Source of the DNA: Candidatus Kerfeldbacteria bacterium
Lineage (GTDB): Bacteria; Patescibacteriota; Patescibacteriia; SBBC01
Direction of reading: 5' to 3'
Assembly (NCBI GenBank): GCA_903854795.1
Contig: CAINXF010000126.1
Coordinates: forward strand, 1 to 9,812
DNA: 9,812 nt
Shown here one piece after another: positions 1-6,606 of this stretch (its first letter is position 1; every line of letters begins with the position of its first letter). The translations under genes were made by a program, and so were the position numbers. The notes under the pieces are model-generated. The model saw nothing but the letters and a program-made list of their open reading frames with translations, was not told where the DNA came from and did not search any database.

Positions 1-183
1 CCGCGTCGCTCGTTCGATATCATGGCTCACCGCCGCGATCGACAACGCCTTGCTCGCGTTCGGCTCTAATTGCTTCACCCAAAACGCGGTTCTTTGCAAA
101 TGAAGCACCGTAGACTGGCTCTTTTCCCCACGTTCAAACTGCTTGGCTACGTACGCTGCGACTTGTTGGTACAGTGATTTCAT
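1..183 (-). CDS. HD-domain protein, N-terminal fragment (runs off window)
   Basis: The open frame starts at an ATG (183-181) and continues off the left edge, giving 61 residues beginning MKSLYQQVAAYVAKQFERGE. His28 lies in the stretch VLHLQRTAFWVKQL, and His54-Asp55 lies in AAVSHDIERA. The pattern of an early His followed by an HD pair is the start of an HD-superfamily metal-dependent phosphohydrolase fold; the later metal-binding Asp would lie outside the window. The start is supported by an in-frame TGA five codons upstream. An in-frame TTG two codons upstream is possible but less likely. I see no Shine-Dalgarno sequence. The substrate cannot be told from this fragment. It is separated from the next gene by a repeat-rich gap, so it is probably transcribed separately. 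Confidence 0.7.
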   Translation of the reverse strand, partial: MKSLYQQVAAYVAKQFERGEKSQSTVLHLQRTAFWVKQLEPNASKALSIAAVSHDIERATR

Positions 184-223
184 ACACAAAGCATATCACA
201 AATTCGCTTGGCGGCGGGAAAGA

Positions 224-358
224 ACCACCTCCCCCGCCTTCGCTAACGCTTCGGCGGGTCCTCCTCCTTAGCAGGAGGAGATAAACGCCGCCGCCTACCT
301 AAAAATCCCCTCCTTACTAAGGAGGGGTCACTTCGACGTAGGTCGAAGTGGGGGTGGT
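224..358. repeat. Nested inverted-repeat block, MITE-like or REP-like
   Basis: The block is bounded by a short inverted repeat, ACCACC at 224-229 and GGTGGT at 353-358, each next to a run of C or G. Inside are four more hairpins: CCCGCC (233-238) with GGCGGG (253-258); CTCCTCCT (261-268) with AGGAGGAG (273-280); CCCCTCCTTA (307-316) with TAAGGAGGGG (318-327) around one base; and CACTTCGAC (329-337) with GTCGAAGTG (342-350). Such dense palindromes without coding content suggest a dispersed intergenic element, but no second copy of the whole block is in this window, so mobility is inference. It could also simply be a set of transcription-end structures. Confidence 0.6.
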
Positions 359-375
359 AATATCGAAAACACAGA

Positions 376-395
376 CCCCACCATTTCTGGCGGGG
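376..395 (-). terminator. Hairpin downstream of the small membrane protein gene
   Basis: On the minus strand this reads CCCCGCC, loop AGAAAT, GGTGGGG, a 7-bp stem with one G-U pair. It lies about 10 bp after the stop of the 72-residue gene and is followed by a moderately T-rich stretch (TGTGTTTTC). That fits an intrinsic terminator, although the T run is interrupted. The same stem and loop occur again at 683-708. Confidence 0.5.
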
Positions 396-405
396 CCTTG
401 GTTAA

Positions 406-624
406 TTACTTCTTTACCTCCTCGCGATGCGCTTCGTGCGACCCGTCGGTGTCGTGCATCGTCTGCCAGACTATCAGGATGCTCGCGATACAGAATCCGA
501 TGAACCCGATCATCACCAGGTAGTCGACCCAGAACGGGTGCGACGGGATCCAGTTCGAGACGAACATCAGGGCTGAAAAGATCTCGACGAACCAGAGCAA
601 TGCGTTGAAACGTTTTACGGTCAT
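406..624 (-). CDS. Small two-helix membrane protein of unknown function
   Basis: This 72-residue protein starts MTVKRFNALLWFVEIFSALM. It has two hydrophobic segments, at about residues 7-25 and 32-55, separated by a short turn (NWIPSHPFW), and a polar, charged tail of about 17 residues ending REEVKK. The likely topology is a helical hairpin in the cytoplasmic membrane with both ends on the same side. I recognise no family. The start has a plausible ribosome binding site (AGGAAC). It lies 94 bp downstream of dnaK on the same strand, with a hairpin between them, so it may be a separate unit rather than the last gene of the heat-shock operon. Its final five residues (EEVKK) and its upstream GGAACACAC match those of dnaK; see findings. 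Confidence 0.65.
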   Translation of the reverse strand: MTVKRFNALLWFVEIFSALMFVSNWIPSHPFWVDYLVMIGFIGFCIASILIVWQTMHDTDGSHEAHREEVKK

Positions 625-656
625 TGTGTGTTCCTGTCACTAAATAATCTGACTAA

Positions 657-684
657 ACTATATCCTTCCTGCCTGATACCGCAA
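657..684 (-). promoter_or_regulatory. Weak candidate promoter for the small membrane protein
   Basis: On the minus strand TTGCGG (684-679) is followed after 16 bp by TATAGT (662-657), about 33 bp before the ATG. The -10 is reasonable but the -35 is poor and overlaps the edge of the hairpin at 683-708. It is offered only because that hairpin may separate this gene from dnaK transcription. Confidence 0.25.
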
Positions 685-708
685 GCCCCGCCATTTCTGG
701 CGGGGCTT
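683..708 (-). terminator. Strong hairpin after dnaK
   Basis: This is a perfect 10-bp stem, AAGCCCCGCC with GGCGGGGCTT, around a 6-base loop (AGAAAT on the minus strand), starting 10 bp after the dnaK stop codon. It is the obvious candidate to end or attenuate the heat-shock transcript. No T run follows it on the minus strand, so a canonical intrinsic terminator is not shown. It may instead stabilise the 3' end of the dnaK messenger RNA. Confidence 0.5.
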
Positions 709-718
709 CGATCGAAGA

Positions 719-2617
719 TTATTTCTTCACTTCCTCATACTTCGCATCGACCGGCTCATCCTTGCCCGGCGCTGCTTGTTCGCCTCCTTGAGGCGCGCCC
801 TGCGGCGTTTCCTGCTTCTGGTCCTTGTACATCGCCTCGCCGATCTTCTGCATGACCTCTGAAAGATCCTTTGTAGCCTTCTCGATCGCGGCCTTGTCGT
901 CGGAATCCTTCAGCTTCTTCAGGTCGTTGACCTTCGCTTCGACATCCGCGCGGATCTCCGGCGTGACCTTGTCGCCCGCGTCCTTCAGCGCCTTCTCGGC
1001 GGTGTAGGCGGTTGCCTCGGCTTGGTTACGCGCGTCGATGAGCTCCTTCTTCTTCGCGTCCTCGGCCGCGTGGATCTCGGCGTCCTTCCGTAGCTTCTCG
1101 ACCTCGTCCTTCGAGAGGCCGGTCGAACCCTGGATCGTGATGCTCGCTTCCTTGCTCGTCGCCTTGTCCTTCGCCTTCACGTTCAGGATGCCGTTCGCGT
1201 CGATGTCGAACGTGACCTCAACCTGCGGCATACCGCGCGGCGCCGGTGCGATACCGGAGAGAATAAACTTACCGAGCGACTTGTTGTCGCCTGCCATCGG
1301 CCGTTCCCCCTGCAACACGTGGATCTCAACGGATGTCTGGTTGTCAGCGGCGGTGCTGAACACCTGTGACTTCGAGGTCGGGATGGTCGTGTTGCGTTCG
1401 ATGAGCGCGGTCGATACAGAACCGAGCGTTTCGAGCCCGAGCGTCAACGGCGTCACGTCGAGGAGCAGCACGTCCTTCACCTCGCCCTGCAGTACGCCTG
1501 CCTGGACCGCGGCACCGACGGCCACCACTTCGTCCGGGTTCACGGAGATGTTCGGTTTCTTGCCGAAGAACTTCTCGACGGTCGCCTGGACGAGCGGCAT
1601 GCGTGTCATGCCGCCGACGAGGATGACCTCGTTGATCTGGCCGGTCGTCATGTTCGCGTCGGCGAGCGCCTTCTTCACCGGCTCGAGCGTCGCTTCGACG
1701 AGGTCGCCGACGAGGTTCTCGAGCTGTGCGCGGGTGAACTTCATGACCATGTGGAGCGGTCCGGCCTGGCCCTGCGTGATGAACGGCAGGTTAATCTCCG
1801 TCTCCATCGAGGTCGACAGCTCGTGCTTTGCCTTTTCCGCGGCCTCCTTCAGCCGTTGCAATGCCATCTGGTCCTTCGAAAGGTCGACGCCTTCCTGCTT
1901 CTTGAACGCATCAATCAAGAAATGGATGATTTTTTGATCGAAGTCATCGCCACCGAGGTGCGTATCACCATTGGTCGATTTCACTTCGACGGTGTCGGAC
2001 GACACTTCGAGAATGGAGATATCGAACGTACCACCACCAAGGTCGTACACGGCGATCTTCTCGTCCTTCTTCTTGTTGAAGCCGTAGGCCAAAGCTGCGG
2101 CCGTTGGCTCGTTGATGATGCGCTTCACGTCGAAGCCCGCTATGCGACCGGCATCCTTCGTGGCTTGCCGTTGACTGTCATCAAAATATGCCGGAACGGT
2201 GATGACGGCTTCGGTGATCTTCTCGCCGAGCTTCGCTTCGGCGTCGGCCTTGAGCTTCGCGAGAATCATCGCGGAGATCTCCTGCGGCGTGTAGTCCTTC
2301 CCGCCCATCTCGATCTTCACGCCTTCGCCGGCATGATTGATCTTGAACGGCAACACCTTCAAGTCGCGCTGCACTTCCTCGTCGTCCCAGCGCCGGCCGA
2401 TCAATCGCTTGATCGAATAGAGCGTGTTCACCGGATTGACGACGGACTGCCGCTTCGCGACCTGCCCGACGAGCCGTTCGCCGGTCTTCGTGACCGCGAC
2501 GACCGACGGCGTGGTGCGCGCGCCTTCTGCGTTCTCTAATACCTTCGGCTCGCCGCCCTCGATGATCGCCATCGCGGAGTTCGTTGTGCCGAGGTCGATG
2601 CCCAGTACTTTTGCCAT
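719..2617 (-). CDS. dnaK: Molecular chaperone DnaK (Hsp70)
   Basis: This full-length Hsp70 has 632 residues, close to the 638 of E. coli DnaK. The nucleotide-binding domain (about 1-385) shows the phosphate-1 motif GIDLGTTNS (6-14), catalytic Lys70 in [29 protein letters not shown] (141-161), [12 protein letters not shown] (168-179), the phosphate-2 motif YDLGGGTFD (191-199) and VGGMTRMP (334-341). The conserved linker DVLLLDVTP (382-390) leads to the substrate-binding beta domain, then a helical lid (about 505-600) and a Gln/Gly/Pro-rich tail ending [12 protein letters not shown], like the EEV-type ends of other bacterial DnaKs. It binds exposed hydrophobic peptides in an ATP-driven cycle, with GrpE, encoded two genes upstream, as exchange factor. 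It starts at ATG 2617, 14 bp after the zinc-ribbon gene, with a modest AGGGAA ribosome site. No dnaJ follows it in this window. Confidence 0.98.
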   Translation of the reverse strand: MAKVLGIDLGTTNSAMAIIEGGEPKVLENAEGARTTPSVVAVTKTGERLVGQVAKRQSVVNPVNTLYSIKRLIGRRWDDEEVQRDLKVLPFKINHAGEGVKIEMGGKDYTPQEISAMILAKLKADAEAKLGEKITEAVITVPAYFDDSQRQATKDAGRIAGFDVKRIINEPTAAALAYGFNKKKDEKIAVYDLGGGTFDISILEVSSDTVEVKSTNGDTHLGGDDFDQKIIHFLIDAFKKQEGVDLSKDQMALQRLKEAAEKAKHELSTSMETEINLPFITQGQAGPLHMVMKFTRAQLENLVGDLVEATLEPVKKALADANMTTGQINEVILVGGMTRMPLVQATVEKFFGKKPNISVNPDEVVAVGAAVQAGVLQGEVKDVLLLDVTPLTLGLETLGSVSTALIERNTTIPTSKSQVFSTAADNQTSVEIHVLQGERPMAGDNKSLGKFILSGIAPAPRGMPQVEVTFDIDANGILNVKAKDKATSKEASITIQGSTGLSKDEVEKLRKDAEIHAAEDAKKKELIDARNQAEATAYTAEKALKDAGDKVTPEIRADVEAKVNDLKKLKDSDDKAAIEKATKDLSEVMQKIGEAMYKDQKQETPQGAPQGGEQAAPGKDEPVDAKYEEVKK

Positions 2618-2631
2618 AGTGTGTTCCCTTA

Positions 2632-2985
2632 TTATCCCTTGCTTGTTGATGAAAATGTGAACGGTGGAATGATGTTGCTGTCCTTTTCGAGCAACGCATG
2701 GAGTCCGAGGACGTCGTCCGAGGTGACCGCCTCGCTCCTCTCGAAGGCCACCACTTCGTCGACCGAAAGGTCAGTGACGAGTCCCACCGCCTGCAATCCC
2801 TGCTGGCCGGCCGTCATCATCGACAGTACCGCACTGCCGCAGCTCGTGCACTGGATGTACGTGAGCACGTTCTGGTCGTGCTCCGCGATTATCTTGAACT
2901 TCTGGAGATCGTACATCGTGTTGCAGACCGGACAGCGACCGTTGAGATGGAGGTTGGAGTGGAAGACGTTAAACTGTGGTGCCAT
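2632..2985 (-). CDS. Small zinc-ribbon protein inside the heat-shock operon
   Basis: This 117-residue protein carries two Cys pairs, RCPVC (Cys18, Cys21) and CTSC (Cys46, Cys49), separated by 24 residues, the arrangement of a four-Cys zinc ribbon. The rest (about 55-105) is soluble with a hydrophobic strand-like stretch ([10 protein letters not shown]) and an acidic part that may be helical. There is no signal peptide or membrane segment, so it should be cytoplasmic. It lies between hsp20 (55 bp upstream) and dnaK (14 bp downstream) under the CIRCE promoter, suggesting a role in protein quality control, perhaps as a redox or zinc-dependent cofactor; that is inference from position. No in-frame alternative start exists upstream before a stop, and no clear Shine-Dalgarno sequence precedes ATG 2985. 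It is not DnaJ: there is no J domain with an HPD motif. I do not recognise a named family. Confidence 0.85.
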   Translation of the reverse strand: MAPQFNVFHSNLHLNGRCPVCNTMYDLQKFKIIAEHDQNVLTYIQCTSCGSAVLSMMTAGQQGLQAVGLVTDLSVDEVVAFERSEAVTSDDVLGLHALLEKDSNIIPPFTFSSTSKG

Positions 2986-3040
2986 GGTGGTGAGCTTCGG
3001 GAGGAACGGCCGCGTGACCGTGCTCCTTCGTCTCGATTAG

Positions 3041-3448
3041 TTATGCTACGTTGATCTTGATGGTGCGGGGTTTTGCCGCTTCCGATTTCGGTACGGTGAT
3101 CCGGAGGATGCCGTTCTTGAAGTTCGCGACGGCCTTGTCGCCTTCGACCGACTTTGGCAGGGCGACCGCCCGGTAGAACGAACCTGCGCGGATCTCCTTC
3201 CGGTAATAGTGCCGGTCCTTATCGTCGACCTCGGACTTCGATTCCGAGCTCCCCGAGATCTTCAGGACGCTGTCCTCGATCTCGATCGTGACCTTCTCCG
3301 GATCGATGCCGGCGAGCGGGGTCTCGACGATTATGTGATCCTTGTTCTCGGACACATTGACGGCGGGAGTGAAGTTAACGAGGTCGACGCCCGCGAACAT
3401 GTCGTCGAACAGGTCAGGGATCATTGAGCGGTAGGGTACGAGTGCCAT
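3041..3448 (-). CDS. Small heat-shock protein, Hsp20/alpha-crystallin family
   Basis: This protein of 135 residues is a typical bacterial small heat-shock protein. A short N-terminal arm (MALVPYRSMIPDLFDDMF) is followed by an alpha-crystallin domain (about 27-120) containing the phrase VETPLAGIDPEKVTIEIED (41-59) and the diagnostic ANFKNGILRITVPK (108-121). The C-terminal tail holds an I-x-I motif (Ile130-Lys-Ile132), which normally docks in a neighbouring subunit during oligomer assembly. Such proteins hold unfolding clients in a refoldable state and hand them to DnaK. The start at ATG 3448 has a strong ribosome binding site (AAGGAG, about 9 bp upstream). The gene sits 62 bp after grpE within the CIRCE-controlled cluster, so HrcA regulation is expected. 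Confidence 0.95.
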   Translation of the reverse strand: MALVPYRSMIPDLFDDMFAGVDLVNFTPAVNVSENKDHIIVETPLAGIDPEKVTIEIEDSVLKISGSSESKSEVDDKDRHYYRKEIRAGSFYRAVALPKSVEGDKAVANFKNGILRITVPKSEAAKPRTIKINVA

Positions 3449-3510
3449 GTGATGGTCTCCTTCGTAATGATTAGTACGTGTAAATGGTTGCTAGACTTTC
3501 ATTCGTCGCG

Positions 3511-4029
3511 CTACTCGGCAACCCGCACCTGGGCGGGCTCGATGAGCTTGCCGTGCATCGTGAAGCCGGTCTTCAGCTCTTCGATCACGGTTTCGGGCTT
3601 CACGCCTTCGCGCTTTTCTTTCCCGATCGCGTGGTGGAGCTCGTGGTTGAACGGTTCGCCGACGGTCTTTATCTCCTCGATACCGAGGCTTTCGAACAGC
3701 TGTTTGAAGTGCTGGATCGTGTGGAAGATACCTTTGACCCACTCCTTGTCCTTGTCGGCGTCCGGCACATGGCCGAGTGCACGCTTCAAGTTATCGTAGA
3801 TCGGCAGGAGCTCGATGATGAGCGCAGCGTTCGCAAACTTCGCGAGTTCCTCCTTTTCCTTTTCCGACTGACGCTTCAGGTTAAGATAGTCGGCCTTCGC
3901 ACGCTGCCAGCCGGCGAGGTGCTCGTCCGATAGCTTCTGGAGTTTCTCGATATCGGTCAGCTCGCTCGGTTCGGTCACCTTGTCATCGTGGGGTTGCGAT
4001 GCTGTCGCGTCGTCGTGTGAGATGGTCAT
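3511..4029 (-). CDS. grpE: Nucleotide exchange factor GrpE
   Basis: GrpE opens the DnaK nucleotide-binding domain to release ADP. This 172-residue protein has a polar, disordered start (1-24), a long charged helix likely to form the dimer coiled coil (about 25-75, with LAGWQRAKADYLNLKRQSEK typical of the family), a second helical part including LLPIYDNLKRAL (74-85), and the C-terminal beta-wing domain with PFNHELHHAI (126-135) and TGFTMHGKLIEPAQVRVAE (154-172). The latter matches the GrpE signature region, with Lys161 and Glu164 in place of more usual residues. Its ATG overlaps the hrcA stop as ATGA (4026-4029), and no Shine-Dalgarno sequence is visible, so translation is probably coupled to hrcA. 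Confidence 0.96.
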   Translation of the reverse strand: MTISHDDATASQPHDDKVTEPSELTDIEKLQKLSDEHLAGWQRAKADYLNLKRQSEKEKEELAKFANAALIIELLPIYDNLKRALGHVPDADKDKEWVKGIFHTIQHFKQLFESLGIEEIKTVGEPFNHELHHAIGKEKREGVKPETVIEELKTGFTMHGKLIEPAQVRVAE

Positions 4030-4721
4030 GCGTCTGCCAATAGGTTACGGGTAAAATTGACGAGGGAAATGTTTGTGTCGTAGTCCTGCCGGATCGGACC
4101 GAGGATGCCGAACAGTCCGGGCTGGTGCGGGATCGGCGATAGTACAAGGCCGCACGCACGGTTGAACGGGTTCTCGCGGCCAAGGAGCACCGTGCAGTCG
4201 GGACCGAGGTCCTTGAAGAACTCGGGCATGACGTCGTCCAGGTGGTCGACGACCTCGGAGATCGCCCGGATCATATCAACCTCGTCGAACTCGGGCTGGC
4301 TGAAGAGCTTCGAGATGCCAGTGTAGTACGTGTCGTGCGGCGAGAACGCCATGAACACGGCGTGCGTGGTCAAATCGGCGAGCGACTGCGCCACGTGTTT
4401 AAGGAGTTCATGCTTAGAATGTCGGTACGCCTTCACGATCTTCGTAAGCTCGTCCTGTGACGCCTTCGCGACCTCGCGCGGTACAAGGAAATTGTCGAGG
4501 TAGTAGCGCCAGCCCTTTTCCGTGGGAATGCGACCTGCCGAGGTATGCGGCTGGAACAGGTAGCCTCGCTCTTCAAGGTCGACCATCTCGTTCCGTACGG
4601 TTGCCGGCGACACGTCGAGCTTCGCGTCGTCGAGGAGCATCTGCGACCCGACCGGGTGCGCATCACGGATGTACCGTTGGACGACATCCTTGAATATCGT
4701 ATTTTGACGTTCGGTAAGCAT
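4026..4721 (-). CDS. hrcA: Heat-inducible transcription repressor HrcA, short form
   Basis: HrcA binds CIRCE and represses class I heat-shock genes, usually with GroEL help. This protein has 231 residues against about 340 in Bacillus, so it is a compact version. The winged helix-turn-helix (about 1-75) is well kept: MLTERQNTIFKDVVQRYI, HPVGSQML (22-29), SPATVRNEMVDLEERGYL (38-55) and PHTSAGRIPTEKGWRYYLD (58-76). The ligand/GAF-like part is shortened but the typical end, FGILGPIRQDYDTNISLV (204-221), is present. It is the first gene of the operon, about 12 bp downstream of a perfect CIRCE, which implies self-repression. No strong Shine-Dalgarno sequence precedes ATG 4721. The gene is intact, with no frameshift sign, so the short length is likely genuine lineage reduction. 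Confidence 0.96.
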   Translation of the reverse strand: MLTERQNTIFKDVVQRYIRDAHPVGSQMLLDDAKLDVSPATVRNEMVDLEERGYLFQPHTSAGRIPTEKGWRYYLDNFLVPREVAKASQDELTKIVKAYRHSKHELLKHVAQSLADLTTHAVFMAFSPHDTYYTGISKLFSQPEFDEVDMIRAISEVVDHLDDVMPEFFKDLGPDCTVLLGRENPFNRACGLVLSPIPHQPGLFGILGPIRQDYDTNISLVNFTRNLLADA

Positions 4722-4733
4722 TGAAATTGGTGG

Positions 4734-4760
4734 TTAGCACTCTAACATCGAGAGTGCTAA
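4734..4760 (-). promoter_or_regulatory. CIRCE operator (HrcA binding site)
   Basis: The sequence is TTAGCACTC, nine bases, GAGTGCTAA: both arms match the CIRCE consensus exactly. It lies between the promoter -10 and the hrcA start, covering the expected transcription start, so bound HrcA would block initiation. It is the only CIRCE I see in the window. Confidence 0.97.
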
Positions 4761-4764
4761 AACC

Positions 4765-4793
4765 AGTATAAAAAGACCTAGACTTCCTGTCAA
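4765..4793 (-). promoter_or_regulatory. Sigma-70-type promoter of the heat-shock operon
   Basis: On the minus strand TTGACA (4793-4788) is followed after exactly 17 bp by TATACT (4770-4765). The predicted start, about 7 bp further on, falls at the edge of the CIRCE, leaving a leader of about 37 bases before hrcA. A near-consensus promoter held down by a repressor is the standard CIRCE/HrcA layout. Confidence 0.92.
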
Positions 4794-4830
4794 GCCTAAT
4801 GTTTTATCACCCCAGGTGGGAAAACGCGCG

Positions 4831-6606
4831 CTACAGGCCTTTTTTAGGGTCCTGGGGGTCGTTATTCCCCTGCTGATGCGACCGGTCGACCAGTATGTTC
4901 TCTATTCGCTCGTCCTCGTTCAAGATGCGGGACGACGAATGAACATGCACCTCGCCTTGGACCGGATTCAGGATGTTCGGCTTCTCAGTGCTCCGCTTCA
5001 GATGACGTTTCAAACGGTAGTAGCGAATCGCGTAGAACAAGGCGACCGCCAGGAGCAGGACAATGACGATGACCAGGACGTTCACGATGACCATCGTCGG
5101 CACGAGCACGTTGAACATCTGTACCGCGTTCGTGACGATCTTGAACTTCACCGGCGAGGTGATCGCGCTCTCGGTACCGTCAGGCGAGATCGCGGTCAGC
5201 GTGATGCTGTGCTCGCCCGGTGACACGTTCGGTGCGACCTCGATCTTCCACGCGGTCTTGCCCTCAGGCACCGCGGATGGCGGGTTCGGGTCAATGTTAT
5301 CTTTCACGGCGTACGGACCGTAATCAACACCATCGATCGTGAGACGGATAGAATCCTGCGCATTCGACAGACCGCGGAGGATGAGCGGCTTGTTACCGGA
5401 CAGCACGGGTGTCAGGTCGATCAGTACCGGTTGTGGGTACCCCGTGATCTCGAACGTCGCGCTCGACTCGGTGACATTCCCCGCCTTGTCATACGCACGC
5501 ACGTGGACACTGTGAGATCCTGCAGGCAGCGTCGGCGTGGTGTACGGGCTCGTCACGGTCGCGAACTGACCGTTGTCGAGCGACAGTTCGTAGTGGTCGA
5601 CGCCTGATGTCTCGTCGGTCGTGGAGAACGAGAGGCTCGGGTCACCGGCGATCGAGATCGTGAACGGTAGTGGTGCGGTCGCATCGACCTGGAACTTGTA
5701 ATGGACCACGTCCGACCAGCCATTCGCGTACTTCACGCGGACGTGGACATACCAAACGCCGTCAGGAACTAAGTCCCTCGTGAAGCTCGAGGCGCCTGTC
5801 GTAACGAACGCCGTGGGGTTCGTCGTCGCGACATTGTCGAAGATCACGCTGTACCCCTGCGCGTCAGGACCGCCCTGCCACGATACGTTCACCGTGCTCG
5901 ACTTGTACCACTTGCCCTGGTCGGGGTCCATCGTCGAGATGAACGTCGGCGCAGTGATCTGCTGGTTCGTATTCGTGTTGACGTTCGTGTTAACGTTCGT
6001 GTTCACATTGGCATTGGTGTTCGTATTCGTGTTCACCGGCTTGTTCGTGTTGACGTTCGTGTTCACATTGGTGTTCACCGGCGGTGCGGGTTTCGTGATT
6101 TTCACGGATGCCGTGCGCTGACTCTTGAGGACGTCCGTCCCCAGTCCGTCGTTCGCAAGCACCTGTCCACCGGTCACCGCGATGATCGCCGTCCCCTCGG
6201 CGAGCGCCTTGAAGGAGATCGTCATGATCTTGCCCGAGGTTCCTTTGTAACCGGGCGTTGGCAGACCTCCGGCGAACGACACGGTGCCGGCTGAGTTCGA
6301 GAAAGACGGCTGGTTCGCCCAGATCGAAAAGATGCCGGTCGATGATACCGACGTAACCTTCAAGAGGTCATTCGGGAACGTCACGGTCGCCTCGGCCGTG
6401 TTGATCGCCACATCGGCACCGACGTAGATCACCTCGGAGAACGACGTGCCGACGTCGACGCTCTTCGACGATGGGCTCGGGTACAAGGACGCCGTCGCGG
6501 CGTGGACCATAGACGCTTGGAACGACAACCACCATGTACCCATAACGGCCATGATCGACACAGCGGCAAGCGCCGCTCGTACGTGCTTCGTTCGTTGCTG
6601 CCTCAT
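4831..6606 (-). CDS. Membrane-anchored cohesin-domain protein, long form
   Basis: This 591-residue surface protein has, in order: a signal peptide (about 1-37, hydrophobic core AALAAVSIMAVMGTWWL, ending VHAA); a cohesin-like domain (about 38-172, including AEATVTFPNDLLKVTSV and GKIMTISFKALAEGTAIIAV); an Asn/Thr/Val repeat linker (177-214); a fibronectin-III-like domain (about 218-308); an Ig-like domain (about 318-387, SFSTTDETSGVDHYEL to YDKAGN); a further Ig-like domain (about 391-491); a transmembrane helix (about 504-527); and a basic, charged cytoplasmic tail of about 63 residues. It should sit in the cytoplasmic membrane with its cohesin facing outward, ready to bind a dockerin such as that encoded two genes upstream. 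The start overlaps the previous gene as ATGA. It is the operon's last gene. The cohesin call rests on pattern; the actual binding partner is inferred. Confidence 0.88.
   Translation of the reverse strand: MRQQRTKHVRAALAAVSIMAVMGTWWLSFQASMVHAATASLYPSPSSKSVDVGTSFSEVIYVGADVAINTAEATVTFPNDLLKVTSVSSTGIFSIWANQPSFSNSAGTVSFAGGLPTPGYKGTSGKIMTISFKALAEGTAIIAVTGGQVLANDGLGTDVLKSQRTASVKITKPAPPVNTNVNTNVNTNKPVNTNTNTNANVNTNVNTNVNTNTNQQITAPTFISTMDPDQGKWYKSSTVNVSWQGGPDAQGYSVIFDNVATTNPTAFVTTGASSFTRDLVPDGVWYVHVRVKYANGWSDVVHYKFQVDATAPLPFTISIAGDPSLSFSTTDETSGVDHYELSLDNGQFATVTSPYTTPTLPAGSHSVHVRAYDKAGNVTESSATFEITGYPQPVLIDLTPVLSGNKPLILRGLSNAQDSIRLTIDGVDYGPYAVKDNIDPNPPSAVPEGKTAWKIEVAPNVSPGEHSITLTAISPDGTESAITSPVKFKIVTNAVQMFNVLVPTMVIVNVLVIVIVLLLAVALFYAIRYYRLKRHLKRSTEKPNILNPVQGEVHVHSSSRILNEDERIENILVDRSHQQGNNDPQDPKKGL
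5965..6075 (-). repeat. Degenerate 12-bp coding repeats (Asn-Thr-Asn-Val linker)
   Basis: About 37 codons consist almost wholly of Asn and Thr or Val in units NTNV or NTNT, broken by KPV and NANV. The DNA is a degenerate tandem array built from 12-bp units. It links the cohesin domain to the fibronectin-like domain and probably forms an extended, flexible spacer. Such arrays can gain or lose whole units in frame. Confidence 0.85.

Larger units (their letters stand above)
184..405. other. Repeat-rich intergenic gap
   Basis: This 222-bp stretch holds no credible gene. It contains the inverted-repeat block at 224-358 and the hairpin at 376-395, both listed separately. Positions 184-223 are the presumed upstream region of the HD-domain gene on the minus strand; I see no promoter there that I would defend. 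Confidence 0.7.

Noticed and set aside
317..640. Minus-strand frame of 107 codons over the small membrane gene
   Set aside because: It runs through the repeat block and has Arg/Asp-rich shadow composition, whereas the overlapping 72-codon frame has two clean membrane helices and a ribosome site.
1038..1937. Long plus-strand open frame of 299 codons antisense to dnaK
   Set aside because: It is Ser/Phe/Thr-rich, matches no family and lies wholly inside a certain dnaK gene; long antisense frames are common opposite GC-rich dnaK.
1751..2539. Second plus-strand open frame of 262 codons antisense to dnaK
   Set aside because: It is Arg/His/Leu-rich, with the composition of an out-of-frame translation and no recognisable domain, and is fully covered by dnaK.
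2181..2699. Minus-strand frame of 172 codons overlapping the start of dnaK
   Set aside because: Arg-rich frame-shifted reading of dnaK codons, spanning the junction with the zinc-ribbon gene; not a protein.
2632..2985. Zinc-ribbon protein as a DnaJ remnant
   Set aside because: There is no J domain or HPD motif, and it has only two Cys pairs rather than the four CxxCxGxG repeats of DnaJ.
4801..4825. Possible terminator after the long cohesin gene
   Set aside because: GTTTT and AAAAC arms with a weak CCC/GGG core can be drawn, but the stem is interrupted by unpaired bases and no T run follows.
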